NCBI RefSeq assembly: GCF_019059575.1
Contig: NW_024881695.1
Location: 310,001-374,000 of the forward strand
DNA from: Amphibalanus amphitrite
Lineage: Eukaryota; Arthropoda; Thecostraca; Balanomorpha; Balanidae
DNA length: 64,000 nt
Direction: 5' to 3'
A program made the translations under genes and the position numbers. Shown here in pieces: positions 1 through 13,600 of the stretch; within the stretch, counting starts at the first letter, position 1, and the number at the start of each line of letters is the position of its first letter. The notes beneath the pieces were generated by a model that was not told the DNA's origin, searched no databases, and saw only the letters and a program-made list of their open reading frames with translations.

Positions 1-1127
1 GGAGACCAAATACTGCTTGTGTTTGTCTGTAGGCATATTGTATTTTGCTTTGGTTTTTTATGTGGTAATTTGATTACCTGTATAATTGTATTAGAAATTA
101 TTGTCGTAGTCGTTTTGAACACATATTTCTAATCAATACATATCTAATGAGCATGAAACTATCTTTGTTGAGATCCGATTTTCTCTTTGAAGCCGATTTC
201 TGCGGGATAGTCAGCCTCCCGCCTCCTCCCGTGCTCCTCGGTCACCGCCGCCGCCGGATGGTCTGTCCCGTGTCTGCTTAGGTAGGTCTGTACATCAGCC
301 TGTCGACCGTGGACACCCCCCCCCCCCTCCCCAGTGTCGTTACACAGCTTTTGGAGGCAATTTTATAGCGCAACCTGTTCACTCCAAACCAATAGAGTGA
401 GGTCATGAGGCTATAGAGCTGAAAGGTTGGGTTGCAGCACAACTTTTTTTTTTAGGTGAATCTCTGTGCCTGGCCACATGTGGTCGGTACCGATTATGGT
501 GGCAGCAGCTCGAACGCTCTGGAATTCGCCTCGCGCACTTGACATCTCCTGAGACGGTCGACAGTTCTGTGCGGGAGCAGAGCGGGACGGTGCAGGTGCA
601 CGGATCAGACAGACGTCATGACTCATGGGCAGAGGCGGCGACAGCGGCACAGGGTTGAGGTGCAACTTGCAAGAGGAGAGTGACATTTTGTGATGGTAAA
701 ACTATAACCAAAAGGCTGTTTGCTGGTATTCATGGTCGAACATCACCACTCGTGACGGTCGAACTGGGGTCTGACTCTGAGTTCCCTCTCCTCCTCCCTC
801 CCTCCCCTATCTCTCTCTCCTCTGCCGGCGAGCCGCGCCGGACTGCGATAGGTCGGGCTCGGCGGCTGTGGGAGAGAGCAGTGGAGATCCATCCGCCGAT
901 GGGGTAGATGATGACGGGCGGACAGTGACGGATCCGACGGGGTCGGGCGCTGCCGGCAGCGGGGCGCACGCGGCCGCGCCGGCAAGACGGACGGCGCCGG
1001 GCGCCGGGCGGCGGGCGAGCTGTGCACTGTGCTTGGGAGGCGCGGCGGCCGGCAGCCGGGGGGGGGGGGGGGGGGGGCGGTGCAGGCGAACGCTGGGCGG
1101 GCGGCGGTAGCGGCGGGGTGCTGATAA
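1..1127. other. Gene-free stretch, GC-rich toward its 3' end
   Basis: No exon with coding character is visible on either strand. The last 400 bases are strongly GC-rich and end in a run of about 19 G (1060-1078), which explains the overlapping proline/arginine-rich open frames there. It is probably upstream or intronic DNA of the integrin gene that starts at 7497. Confidence 0.5.
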
Positions 1128-2021
1128 TAGGGGAAGTTGGGGGAACGCCGAATACTTTTTTTCTGACGCCCGTAGCACGCAAGGTAGACAACATAAGCTA
1201 TTCTTGTTGGCGTCATTCGAGAGGCCAGTCTTTTGCCTTTCAAACATGCCAGGCGCATTTGATGAATTCGCATACCGTTAAGCGCACAAACTAGAAATAT
1301 CAAAGAAGTGACTTTTTCGGCGTTGCCCCGGACTGCGGGAAAGCCGAAAATGGGAGAAATGATCTACGGGGAATGCCGAAATTGATGTTTTGCCATTTTA
1401 TCTCAAACTTTATCCAGAATTCATCAAAGCTGACATGGGTTTTAAGAGCTTGAGGACGCTTGGTGCACACTGGAAGTTATAATTGTGTGATATAATAAGA
1501 AAATGCCAGGTAAATCATTCCTTAGAGGTAACAGGCCGTTGTGTCGGTTGAAAGTGTAATTTGTGTGACTAAAAATACGCGTTGCTATTCTACAGCAGTA
1601 AAGTCCACGTAGAGTGCTTTAACGTGCGTAATTGCACGTTTTCGGCATTACCCCAGCCAGCCATACTTTTATTTGCAGGCCCATAACTTTTCAACGTGCT
1701 GTATAAATTTCAAATAGGCAGCACACTTATGCAAAGACATGCTGAAGATTACTTGACCGAATTGGCCAGACAAACGGTAGCATAATAAGTAAGAAATGCA
1801 GCTTCAAAGGCGCATGTAGTACAAGGGAAACGTACCTTGAAAACGCTCTTGGCGCCCTCACAGCCGAAGTATTCCGAATGACGACTCGTAACAAACATGC
1901 GATAATTGTAGTCACTTAAGCTTCAGAACATCACTGACATGTGGCATCCATGTCGTACGGTTTTCGAAATATCTTGAATTTCGGCTTTGCCCCAACTCCG
2001 GCATTGCCCCAACTTCCCCTA
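1128..2021. mobile_element. MITE with 13-bp terminal inverted repeats and TA flanks
   Basis: The left end reads TAGGGGAAGTTGGGG (1128-1142) and the right end is its exact reverse complement (2007-2021). Subterminal sequence (..AACGCCGAA / TTCGGC..) continues the symmetry imperfectly. If TA is the target duplication, the element has GGGGAAGTTGGGG ends like Tc1/mariner-type MITEs. There is no transposase frame inside, so it would be non-autonomous. Interior copies of a GGAATGCCGAAA-like motif suggest internal repetition. The superfamily is inferred only from the TA flanks. Confidence 0.65.
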
Positions 2022-4961
2022 CACTTTAAGGTATTGGATGACGCTACATGGACCATCTATTATATACACCCTACGAATAACGCTGGTTTTAGTAGGTGGC
2101 AAGATTCGTGAATGGAATGCTGAATGTCTTCTCAAGGTTTGGGGTGACAGAAATGCAAATATTTTGCTTATAGCGGCCCACGCAGAGACCTGCTGCCACC
2201 TATTCTTAAAAAAGAGGGTACCTGAAATATGTGTAAGTAATAAGTATCACCATCAGTGGTTTCGCACATATATACCTCTGGTACCTCTGGTATATACCTC
2301 GGTATGAGAGAAGACAACATTTGCAATGCTCTTGAATTATTCACAGTTCACACATCGATGTGGTTTGAGCTCCTGGGTGAGTTCGCAACGCCAGGTTCCC
2401 GAGGATCGCCCGATCTAAATTTATTGTTGTTTAATTTAATTTTCTTCGGCAACTTTGAAAAAATACCTTACCACGAATACGAGTATGAGAGCCGAGCCAC
2501 TAGATTTTTTTCAATAAGCTCCATCATCTCTTAGAGTCCTGTCGCGAACTGCCCTCGGATTCACATTCACAGGTGGGCCGGCGGACTTTCACACGCGCAC
2601 CTCATTTCTGCCGGCCCCGTGTGACTGTGTCGGGTGCTGACGGATAGCGCGGCACCCCAGCCTGTGGGGAGGTGGTGGGACCGCGGCGCACCCAGGTACC
2701 CAGCGCCGAGCTCATCACTCGTGGGATTAGGCGACCCCAGAGTCCTTCATCCCTCTCCATCGTGCCCAAATCGAATGGACGGACGCAGCTTACTCAGCCC
2801 GAGCCCAAGGCACTCGTGGGAATCGAGCTCTCGTCGTTCGCTGCAGTAGTCTGTGTATCGGTTACCTACCTTTCCGTCTCGTTTCCCCCTCTTACCCTCC
2901 TTTCGTCGCCTCCGCTATCCGCTGATGAGCTAGAACCGGTCGCGGTGCATCCCTCACATTCCACCTGGTTGTCATAATTATTCCCCTGTTTCCCATATTT
3001 CGCTGCCGCCCCTGCCGGCCGAGCTCCAGGAATGCGCCGGCGGCGGCGGCTAAGGTGTGGAGCGGCGCGGCGCCGCGCCATTATTCGCCGCCGGACAGTG
3101 TCACGGCGCTGTCGGCGGCGCTGCGGTCACACTCGGCCCACAAACACCGCGCCTGTGTGCCGTGGCCCAGCGACGGCGGCCGGTGCGGGCGCGGGCGGGG
3201 GCGGGGGCGGCCCGCCGGGACTTGACGTCACTCACAGCGCGCTCAGCTGTGCTCGCAGGCCGCTTCCGGGCGCCGCCAGTTAGCGGCGCTGTTGACGCGC
3301 CAGGGCCGACTGCGGCAAACACAGCGCAGGGAGGCAAACACGGGCCGTGGGGGGAGGGGAGGGGACAGCTGGCTCGGTGGGCCGGCACGGTCGCCGGTCA
3401 GGCACGCGGTGCCGACACGTGCGAGGCGGGCCGGTGCCACCATGACCGCGGCTGCAGGCTGAGGGAACGGGTCGGCGCCGTGTCGCTGTAGATAGCGCCT
3501 TCCTCCCGAGATCGCCCCTCCCCCCATGCATCAGCTGGCCCGGTCAGTGGGGGTGGGGAGGGGTGGGGGTAGCCAGCCAGCCACGGCTGATACCGCGCAG
3601 CGCGTGGGAGGGCGGCCTTGAGCCCCGCCACCGGCACACCTGGTCGGGTAGGAGGGAACCCGCTCGCTCCGCACTCAATGCGCGTCTGTATGGATACCGC
3701 TGGAGCGGGATGGTTCTCGAGGCTGCACCTGGTCCCATTCTTTCCCTTCATTCCCGTTCCTCCTACCCCCTTCCTCCGCTCTCCAGGTGTTCCCCACCCC
3801 AGTCTGATCGTGCACAGTGTGACGATACAAGCGCTCTAGTCGTCATTCCCCTCACTACTTGTCATTTATATGTCTCGGTAGCCGGTAGGTTGCAAGCACC
3901 GTACTCCCGACTGGTTGCCTGCTTATGACGCCCGACCTCTCACCGTTCCTCTCCGACCGAGCGTGAAACCCGATCACAATTACCAGCCGGGCGCCGGCTT
4001 TTTGCGCGTTTTGCGACAATGGTTTGCGTTTTTGCGAGCTGCTAAGTGGGCTGGCGACCAAGCCGGCAGTGCGGCTGCTGCTGGCGCCGTGCAGTGTTTG
4101 TGCGCCAGGCTATTTCCCGCGGCGCCGCGGCCGGGCGACAGGTCACCAGGTCGCTGGGTCACGTGACCTGGCCAGGAGAGGTCGCCGGCCGCTGGTGAGG
4201 GTCTCGGTGTCAACTGTCGTCACGCGGCCGTGATGCGACCGTGACGCTGGGGTCACGCACTGTCGTAACGAGACAACGGGACGAAATGAAGGCAGGCACG
4301 ACGAACCGGCCAATTGTGAGGCGCGTGGAGCCTTTCACCGAACTGGGAGGTAAATTTAGCTGTCCCTACTGGTTTGATATACATAGGAGCAATCCTGACG
4401 GCTCAGCGGAGATGAAGAGCTGTGCCGTCATCGCGTAGTGGGTGGTATCTGTTGCGGTCCCCGTGCGAAATGAAAGCACGGGCTATCGCTGTGAATGTTC
4501 GGAGGTCCTGTGTCATCAGGTTCTGAAGTGGCTAAGTTTGTGAGTGCGGTTACCTACTATCTCCTATCTCGCCTGCCCTACGATGCCGTTCGTTGAGTTC
4601 ACCAGTCTCATCTGATCCACCGGGCTATATACCGTCTGTTTCTCTGACTAACAGTGATAGGGCAGTTAGATAAGACTTCTATCTGAACTCACGGCTCGCG
4701 GGCCACTTTGACCCTGTCATCATCTGTATTCCTCTGAATGTCGTGGACCGTCGAGTGTCTTTGCCCGCGACCGTCCGTCTAGCTCTGCCGGCCCTCCGTA
4801 TCTCCGCCCCATTTACGGCCATCTCATCGCCCATTTTCATTGCTCATCGCCTCATCGCCCATCAGTCATCGCCTGTCACTTACTGTCCCACCATCCCATC
4901 GCCCAACATTCCATTTTCCTCTGCCTGTCGACTCACCATTATTCTGCTTAGCTGCCCCACC
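2022..4961. other. Gene-free stretch with a GC-rich, CpG-dense block
   Basis: No exon of a recognised family is visible. From about 2980 to 4250 the sequence is very GC-rich and CpG-dense, with GGCGCC and CCGCGG palindromes, a TGACGTCA CRE (3224-3231) and a GGTCACGTGACC E-box palindrome near 4157. That base composition would suit a promoter or first non-coding exon, but no start codon or splice structure can be tied to it. Confidence 0.35.
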
Positions 4962-5186
4962 GTCCCACCACACTGTCCCATGCTCCTCCCGCCCCAACGT
5001 CCCACCACACTGTCCCATGATCCTCCCACCCTACCGTCCCACCACACTGTCACATGCTCCTCCCGCCCCACAGTCCCACCACACTGTCCCATGCTCCTCC
5101 CGCCCCACAGTCCAACCACACTGTCCCATGCTCCTCCCGTCCCACCGTCCCGCCACACTGTCCCATGCTCCTCCCGCCCCACCACC
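4962..5186. repeat. Minisatellite, 37-bp unit, six copies
   Basis: Units begin GTCCCACCACACTGTCCCAT at 4962, 4999, 5036, 5073, 5110 and 5147, a period of exactly 37 bases with a few substitutions per unit. Long open frames on both strands here are by-products of the repeat. Confidence 0.9.
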
Positions 5187-7496
5187 GTCCCACCGCTGCC
5201 GCTCCCGCCGCGCCTGCCGGCCGCTCTCCTGCCGTTTCAATTAGTGTGAGCTGCCGACGCCGCCCTGATGGGGCCGGAGGCGCGCCGACGTGAGGAGCCG
5301 TTAATCAGGAGACGCAGGTGGTGGCACCTCGGGACGGGCTTTCTCCGGCGCCTGTGTGGGTATGTGTGTGCCCACCCGGACACTCGGCCGGCTCAGGTCA
5401 AATGGCCGCACACGCGCGCACGTGGAATGCTGCGGCGCCGGACGTGAGGCCGCCTGCATTGTCATCGTCGGGGTGCGGGCGGGTGCGGGCTCCCAGCTGA
5501 CTGCAGCTCCCCACAGTGGAAGGACTGGGCGGTGCCATGGGAGGTCGTACACGAATTTGGAGTGCAGGCATGGGATGTCTCAGCTAGGGATGAGACCATT
5601 CTGAAGGTATACATGGAAAGTGGAGATATTGATAGTTTGAGGACTTGGGAAATTTTATTTTTGCGTCTTAATCAGAGGTATTTAAGCTATAGTGTTGAGA
5701 AGTTCAGCCCGTGGCAACTCGCCGTTCCAGGACACTACGAGCATACCAAATTGCGTGTTTTGTGCGCACTTTTCATGCTTGTGTGCTCACCATGTGTGGG
5801 GCACAATACACGCCTTTGGGGGCGGCTTTGTTCCCCTGTTTGTTGAGCACAGTGATCTGACTGTGTGCTGCCGAGGGTTCTAATGGCCCACAGCTGGAGG
5901 TGACACGATCCGCACCTGGGAGCAAATGCACTGGGGGTATCAGAAGTCAGAGCGTCAGCTGTGCGGAGGGTATTTGGTTCGCACGCCAGCAGCTAGGAAC
6001 GGGGTGCACCTATGGGGTGCTGACGAGTGACGGGATGTGATGCTGGGCATGACGTATCATTGCCCCACCGCCTGAATCAGTGTCAAGAAGACGCCGACGG
6101 TGAATTTTGAAACGTTGTGTTGGACCCCAATAAGGGCTTAGTTTCTGATTTGAGTGAGTCTATGTTAAGCTGGCCCATCCTGAGTTGAACACTTTCATTT
6201 TAGCTAAGGACATCCTTACTACATAGCGCTTTACGTGACCATGTTCCTGAATGCTGGATCGCTTGCCATCGTTGTGTTGTGACCTCTGTCACCGAGCTCC
6301 GTTTGCAGTGGATACCTTTCCGTCAACCCCCCCCCCCCCCGCCTCCCCCCCGCCTTAACCCGTTCACATTGCGACACGTGCAGCACCTCATGCACACCCC
6401 ACCGTGCACCACTGTGCACTATCTCCCGGTGCACAGCGTGACCGGAGCTGACGCTCACGGTCGTCCGGCGCCCGTGTGTCGGCCAGCAGAACAGATCTGC
6501 CGACCCGTGTCTGTATGTGTCATGCATACTTAATCGCGGACTTGGGTGCCGGCTGCCCGAGTCAAGATCCGGGTGTAGCTTGTTCGACAGGCGTCGGGAA
6601 TTGGTGAAGGATGATGCCCTTTTCTGTCGAGGCGCGGAGATGGTTGCTGTCAGCGGCTGTGGGATACAATCTGATGGTGGCGCGTTTTGGAAGGCGGGAG
6701 CATTGCAAAGATGCTTAACCATTCCAGGTTAATATCGCAGAGACATGTAGCGTGTTTGAGCTCAGCTCGATTTTCACGCAGCGTGAGTATAACTCCAGAA
6801 TTATCACGCGATGGCCTAAACCGTTTAAACCTGCGTCGGATTTCACGTCGCTCGATTTTACTCTTCTGGCATGCAGTTCGGCACTGCATTTGTTTCGTGT
6901 TGACCCGGGCGATTTAGGTACTTTTCGCCTTGCACTGTGGCCTACACGACAACACGACTATAATTAGACGTCGCCGTGTGACTGGACTGTCAGGTCGAGC
7001 GCGTCGTTTGACCTTTGGCTGTGTGGGTGTCAGGCGGGCGGCACGCGCGCGATTTTCAGCCGCTGGTTCACAGACAGTTTGTGGCTGCTCTGTCGACCGA
7101 CCAACTTCCGAATCCGGTGAAGGGAATTTAGTACGTCCGCGGTCAACGTTGCGCTAGCCCTGGTTGAGTGGTTCGTGTTGCAATGCCGATGTGCTGCTAT
7201 GAGATGGAAGGGATGGTGGATTGATGATCAGAGTTTTGGCTGTTTTGTTGTGGTCGTTGAGGTTTGTTGTTGAAAAACCATGTGTCATGGGTCGTACCGC
7301 ACCGTCTATCGTTCGTGATTGACATATCATTAACCACACAATTTATCAAGCATTATTCAAGGTGTCTTTCATATTTCGTGCAGTGATTCTCAACGACAAA
7401 CTCCTGTAGCATAGCATGTCCCTTATTGTTAGTCGTCGCACGTCCGACATAGCAAAGTCGATCGATTGTTTTCACAACCCATCTCTCTGTCTGCAG
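5187..7496. other. Gene-free stretch upstream of the first visible integrin exon
   Basis: I see no exon encoding an integrin signal peptide or the first propeller blade here, although one must precede 7497. There is a C-run at about 6330-6352 and otherwise unique sequence. It ends in a pyrimidine tract and the CTGCAG acceptor at 7491-7496. Confidence 0.4.
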
Positions 7497-7624
7497 GCTT
7501 CTGGTCGGCGCTCCGCTGGGGAAGAACCTGCAGCCCAACACGGAGAAGAGCGGGGCACTCTGGAAGTGTCCCCTCTCCACGCGCCAGGACGACTGTCAGC
7601 AGGTGGAGACGGACGGCCACTATG
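7497..7624 (+). CDS. Integrin alpha exon 1 in window (propeller blade 1)
   Basis: Acceptor CTGCAG and donor G|GTGAGT. The exon begins with the last base of a codon and encodes [10 protein letters not shown], then a cysteine-containing segment (WKCPL, DDCQQ), which is the end of the first FG-GAP blade of integrin alpha chains. It ends in phase 1 and joins the next exon as GAC. At least one upstream exon must lie before the window. Confidence 0.93.
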
Positions 7625-10600
7625 GTGAGTGGAGCGCGAGCTGCGCCCCTGTCCGGTCCGGCAGCGGGGGAGGTCTGGAGGCGAGGAATGGGGGCGTGTC
7701 ACTGGTGGCGGGCTCTGCAGCTGGCATCTCAACGATTAACCCCGGCTCCTCAGATTGGTGTCGAGGTCCTGCGGAACCTGTTCGATGTGTTTGTCGGCTA
7801 TTCTCAGTGAACAATTTAACTGTCACAGCAATTAATCCAGGCTTCTAGAGGAGTGTTATGCAAGCGACTGGTCCGGCAGGCTCTCAGACCCACAGGCCAA
7901 ACTGGGAGCGCAAGTTCGCAGCCTGACGCATAATTCTGCTACCAGTGTTGTGTAACGCCGGCGTCACATTTTAAGCTGCCACTTTGCAATGATGAACATT
8001 GTTCAGCAGGGTGCAACGCTTCTAAGAGCGCTATCTGGTAAAACTCTTCGGCTGGTACATACAAGACAAGATGTTTCGGCCAGTGCCCTGGGGGCGTTGC
8101 GTCACAGCTGTTCCAGCTTCCTTGAAAAGCGATGCGTATCCTTCTTCTCCGATAAAAGTGGCGTCATTAACGACACAAATGGCTGCCATCAGTCAGAGCT
8201 CGCTAACGAAAATCCAATCGCCAGCTGAACTGGACATCAGCTGAACGATATCATCCTGTGCCAAGGGGTGGACCAAGTCATACTGAGCATCAACAGGACG
8301 ATCTCGCCTAACTGAGCTGAGAGACAGTGCTGAGACGGCTTGAGCCGTTTCACGTGAGCCGAGAAGCGAGAGAAGAAAAGCCTAAGCCACTTGCCTAGGC
8401 TTAGTTGTTCTGAACTTATTGAGCTGGTTCAATAAGCTGTATTGAAGTGGTATTACAAGCTGTATAGTGTAGGTATTTTTATATCGACTAAAATACCTAC
8501 ACTATTATGTCGAGCCTGATTGAATTGATCATTTATTACAAAATGCTAACATGCCTATTGAACCAATTTTATAAAAGCATTTACTCCGTATTTTTTATGT
8601 ACAATGAGCGCATGTTCACCTGACATGACGAGGAAGTGGGACATCATCGTCTGCTCATTTGGGAAGTGGCAGCGCCATGAATAACGCCACTGATGCGAAA
8701 GAAGCTACATACAGTAGCTGTGAGTTGTTGACATGGCGCAAGATGAACAGCGTTTCAACAGAACTGTTGCACCTTGACAGTCCTTAGATTTGCTTCAAGA
8801 GCTCATCTCGATGATGAGATTCACTTTGTTGAGCACGCTGTGCCCAGAACGTCCACTAAACAAGGGGAACCCATCACCACAGAGGAGAGGACGGCCACGC
8901 AAAGCACATCCATCCCCTCAGTAAGTCCTCCAGCGGCTATTGGCATGCCGAGAAGAGAAAAGGCGCAGGCGTCTCCGCCGCCTCCTTGCGTCCCATCGAG
9001 GTCGTCCGCGTGTGGAGTCGATCCCTCTGGGTCGATCGGTGCGGGTCGGGTCGCCGGGACAGGTAAGGGTTGACTCGGGGCCGGGTCACGCCTCTCACCG
9101 CCAGCTCTGATCGTCTACCTGTCCTCGTTGCTCTGTAACGGGTGTCTATTTTTCTGACGAATTTCTTTTTCATACTGCTTACTCTATGTATGTGTCTCTC
9201 ACGTCTCACGTCGTATTGGCTTGTGTTGTAGTTTGGGAAACTATGGCTGTCGTTCTCTGTAGGTTTGCTATGAATGTCTCTGGGAATATTTACTGCCTTT
9301 GTTCACAAAGTATTTGTGTTGTTTACGGGGATTTTCACTGTGTGTTTTAGTGCCTTGCTTACTGGCTTTTAACTATTCTACTCTGGCTATCCATGTTTCT
9401 GGTGGCAGGCTGGCTCCCTCCAAACCGGTGTAAATATCCCATCTAACAGACACTGTGCTTTTCAGATCCCGTTAAAGGACGGTATATCAAGAGTAAGTGG
9501 TCACCAGAGACGAAAAGGCATGCTCGGGCAGGCCATATGGCTGGCGGTTCCTTTGCCAATGGCTCACCCCTCTAGCTGCATGATCCCACACTGTGGTTGG
9601 TTTGGAGTGTGCTTTGTACGCTATGCCAAGAACCGGAGACGGACACCACAGCTAGCTTATAGCTTTCAGGACGGGTTGAGGGGACCGGCGGGCCCCAGAC
9701 GGCTACAGCTCTGCTGCATGCGCGGGCGGCTGCTGAGAGGAGGCTGCGTGATAGGTACCCCGACTGGATGCTCCTCGACTTGGATCCGACGCCGCTCGTC
9801 GGACTGCTGACTGACGGGGGCTGCTGGGAAATTTTCTTGGCTCCGTCGGCAGCTGCTCCGTGGCCGGTCGCTCCTCCGTGGCTCCTCCCGGCCGTTTTTG
9901 TGGGTGCCATGGGATTTATAAGCCGCGCATCAAACCGCCCCGGGCTCGCGTGATGTCATTAGAACGCAGGCGGATTAGCAGGGTAGCATTATCGTCTTCA
10001 CGCTCCTCATAGGCCGTGATTAGATGGGCGCTTAATCTGCCATGGTTATAGCTGCTGCTAAGTTCGTTACACTGGCTCTCCAGGAACTTCAGTGAAATGT
10101 GAACGATGAATGCCTATCTCACGTGTATTACATAGCCCGCATCCCTGTAAACTCGCCTTTCAATACTTCCTTATTTACTAAACTCTAATTTACCGAGCCT
10201 GAAGTATCCCGCTGCAGCGTAATCACGTATGATAGGTGTGCAGCAGTCTCCTGATTTCCAGTGACATCAAAGCTACGATCCGCTAAACGTTTACTTCTCA
10301 CAGTTTCTCATTGAATCAAAATAACACGTCATTATTTTAAATCGTTACTAGATTGCCAGTCTCCCAAACCCAATGCTTTGTCAGAACATTGCATTTGGGG
10401 AGATACGAACGGCCTTGCTGCGGAGTGATCGCAACATGGCCAAAGCTGAGCGTCACGAAGTCGTGTCTTTCCGACGCAAAATGCTTTATGTTTTATAGTT
10501 TTTTTTTTTTTGTTGGTGCCATAGGTATGTCTATCGGTAATTGCCGATATACTTTTCCTGTTGTAATTCTCTCTCATGTGTGTCACCGCGGTAGATAGCG

Positions 10601-13600
10601 GGTCACTGTTGCGGTCTGCACACCTAATAGCACCTATCTTATCGCTGACAAACACAGTTTGTGTGAACACTGAACAGCCAGCGCGCTCATTGAGATAGCA
10701 CTGCACCGATATTGGTAAATGGTAGCCCAGGCCGGGATATTACGGTGGTGCCAGCGGACGGCCTGGAAACCAGGTGCGAGGTCGGGCCTTCAGCCGATTT
10801 ACTGTGTGAGCTGTGAATTAAACGGCCAATATAAATATCAGCTAACTCTGTAAGCAAAATCTTTAGCTAACTCAGCTCAACTAAATACCAGTAAAACATA
10901 TATGGCCTTGAGTAAAACGCCTTTTGGGCGAAGAACGAGCGAGCGAGATAGTGAGCCCTGCACGTGCGCAAGGGCGAGAGGGTACTTCCAACGGGCTTGT
11001 GCAAAGCACCCTTCTAACCGGTCGCTAGCGGTGTGCCAAATTTGAACGCAATCGGCCCAGCCGTTCCTGAGATCTGGAAGCGCCATTCTGCACGTGCGCA
11101 CGTGCAAGCGGGGTCCAAACTGACTACTGCACGGCACCCTACTAACTGGTCCCCAACCGTGTGCCAAATTTGAGCGCAATCGGCCCAGCCGTTCTCGAGA
11201 TCTGGGAGCGCCCCCTGCACGTGCGCACGTGCTGTAGCACCCCAACCTTAACACATGCAGATGAATTATCTGATGTAGGCCTAACTGTGTACCGAGTTTC
11301 AATTCAATCGGCCCAACCGTTGTGCCGTTATTGAGGTTGCAATTTTGGGGGTTCTTAAAAAATGTCCAACTTTACCACGCGCCACGTGCTTTGGTTGGCA
11401 AGAACACATGGTGGCCATCACACCACAGAACTTTTACGTCCAAGTGACATTCAGCAAAGAAGACCGCTTGTCAATCGGATGTCCCGTCCCTAAGATATTA
11501 GCTTTTGAAGAGCGTCCCCACGGCCGGCGGGCCGGCCGGCCGACCGGCCGCTCATACTCAGGGATTTTCCCTTAATTCAGTATGAACTCGCTCGCTCGCT
11601 GCGCTCGCTCGCTCGTAATAAGTAATGTAGTAACCATCACACCTTTGTAGAAATGTAAGACACCAGTTTGTATGCCTGCATTGCATACCTACCATCACGC
11701 GGAATGAAGGTGCATACCTATTTCAAATGTGGCATTGGCTTCTAAATAAGTTTGGCATTGCTTGTACGGCCTTGCCTGGGACTGGGAAATTATGACCGAC
11801 GCGCGTTCCAGCTGCTATGGAACATGGGGCTCCTGCTTTCCTGCGGTTTCCAGCGAAGGCACAGGGTGAACAGATGGTACGGGTGACGAGGCAATGCCAG
11901 CTGAACAACCGCTTCTGGTGATTGCCGGGAACAATGCACTGTGCATGTGTATCGTGAACGTGTTTGTTAATGTTTGATTTCTCTGATCAATCGTTGGGTG
12001 ATATTCATTCGACGGCCAAGCTGCGTTAATCGTTCCAGCCACTTTTGCACTTGTTGCGCGCAACAGTTGCATTTTTATGAGTCTTTTTAAGAGGAAATAT
12101 TTTAACGGTACCGTTTCAGCATGGAATGAGTTGTTGTGGTGCATTAAAATCCTTGAATTGTCTTGTGAGACCCCTGACACTGATACAATATGTTTGCCGT
12201 GAGTTTCGTGATATTTAGCATGCTTCACCACTAACTGAATGATGTGTGCGAACTTTTGGAATGGTTTGGGCGTGGATTTAACTGACCGTGATCTTGTCTG
12301 TATCCTGGTGACATTTTTATATCAATGTTGTGACAACAAAACAGTTACCGTCTACATATATTGTATTGGTCAAAACAAACCGACTCCGTGCGTTATCCTA
12401 TACCGCGGAACACTATAAGCCGCTACCAGTCCCACCTCATTTACATCCAGCCAAGGCTATGTAAACCAGCGTCCAGCCCCATGCTGCGGTTCCACTGCAC
12501 GTCCTGTGAGCGCCCTCCCGAGTCGAGCTGGTTTTTCTGTGCGAACCCCTCCTGCCTGCGACCACAGCTGATGGCCACAAGCCGCAACAGCCATATGTGG
12601 TTGGCTAATAGTCGACTCTGCACATGAAAACCGCGGCTGTAACGTTCCTGGCCACACGTGAGTGCCACAATCTTGGCTACGGTGTTCTGCCTCCCATATC
12701 CCCGTCCCATGCGGTGATGTCGCTGATTGTTTGTCTGTGCGAATCGAGCGACCATTTGAGGACTTCTGACTTTGCCTGACTGGCAGCGCTCGTCTGACTG
12801 AGACGACTGTTTTGAGTCTGACTGTTCAATCTGACCATCTGACTATATACCCGTATGTCTGGCTACGGTATGACTGTGTCCGTCCTATGGTACCCGTCTG
12901 ACCGTCTGTGTGTATCATTAGGCTGTATCTGACCTCTCTCGTCTGACATCTGACTGTACCCGCCTGACCGTTTGACTGTACCCGTGTGACCGCTAGACGT
13001 TTGTGTTAACCTGCCGTCTGACCGTCTAATTGTACCTGTCTGACCATCTGAATGTACCTGTTTGACCGCCCCTGTCTGACCATTTGACCGTACCCGTCTG
13101 ACTGTACATAGTTATTTTTACCCGTCTGACCTACTGATTGTCCCGAGTACCCATCTGACTATCAAACGCCGGGTTGCAGACGGCATCACTCTGAACCCGC
13201 CGGCCGATACCGAGCTGAAGGAAGGCCAGTGGATGGGTGTCACCGTCCGAAGCCAGGGGCCTGGACGCAAGGTTATGGTAAGCTAGTCCGGACATTTAAT
13301 CGTAATTTTACCACAAATTTCCAGTTGAATTTTTATTCTCGATCATCTGCATCACCATTAGAAAGATTAATAGCTCGTGAAGATGCCAGTAAGTGGAAGG
13401 TGTTTTATGTAGCCATGCGTAAAGGTTTCATTTTCGGGCGATTTCAATCGGCATTTGACGGCGCAGCGTGGCGTCACTGGTCTCAGTGACGCCACTTTCG
13501 GATGGTATCTGGAGTGGACAGGGACTGCGTGCCGGGAATAATTCGGCGAGCGTTCGACTCGGACGCCCGACCAGGGCAGGGCGTCGTCCTAATGAAGTGG

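Larger units (their letters stand above)
7625..13179. other. Large integrin intron (5.6 kb)
   Basis: The intron runs from GTGAGT to TTGCAG and holds no exon-like frame. It contains a 16-bp perfect hairpin (8464-8505), a 128-bp repeat cluster bounded by short inverted repeats (10935-11616), and a degenerate TCTGACYGT-type repeat tract from about 12770 to 13165 just before the acceptor. Confidence 0.7.

Noticed and set aside
4743..5249. 168-residue frame rich in Pro/His/Cys
   Set aside because: Produced by the 37-bp minisatellite; the unit is not a multiple of three, so all frames read through similar repeats.
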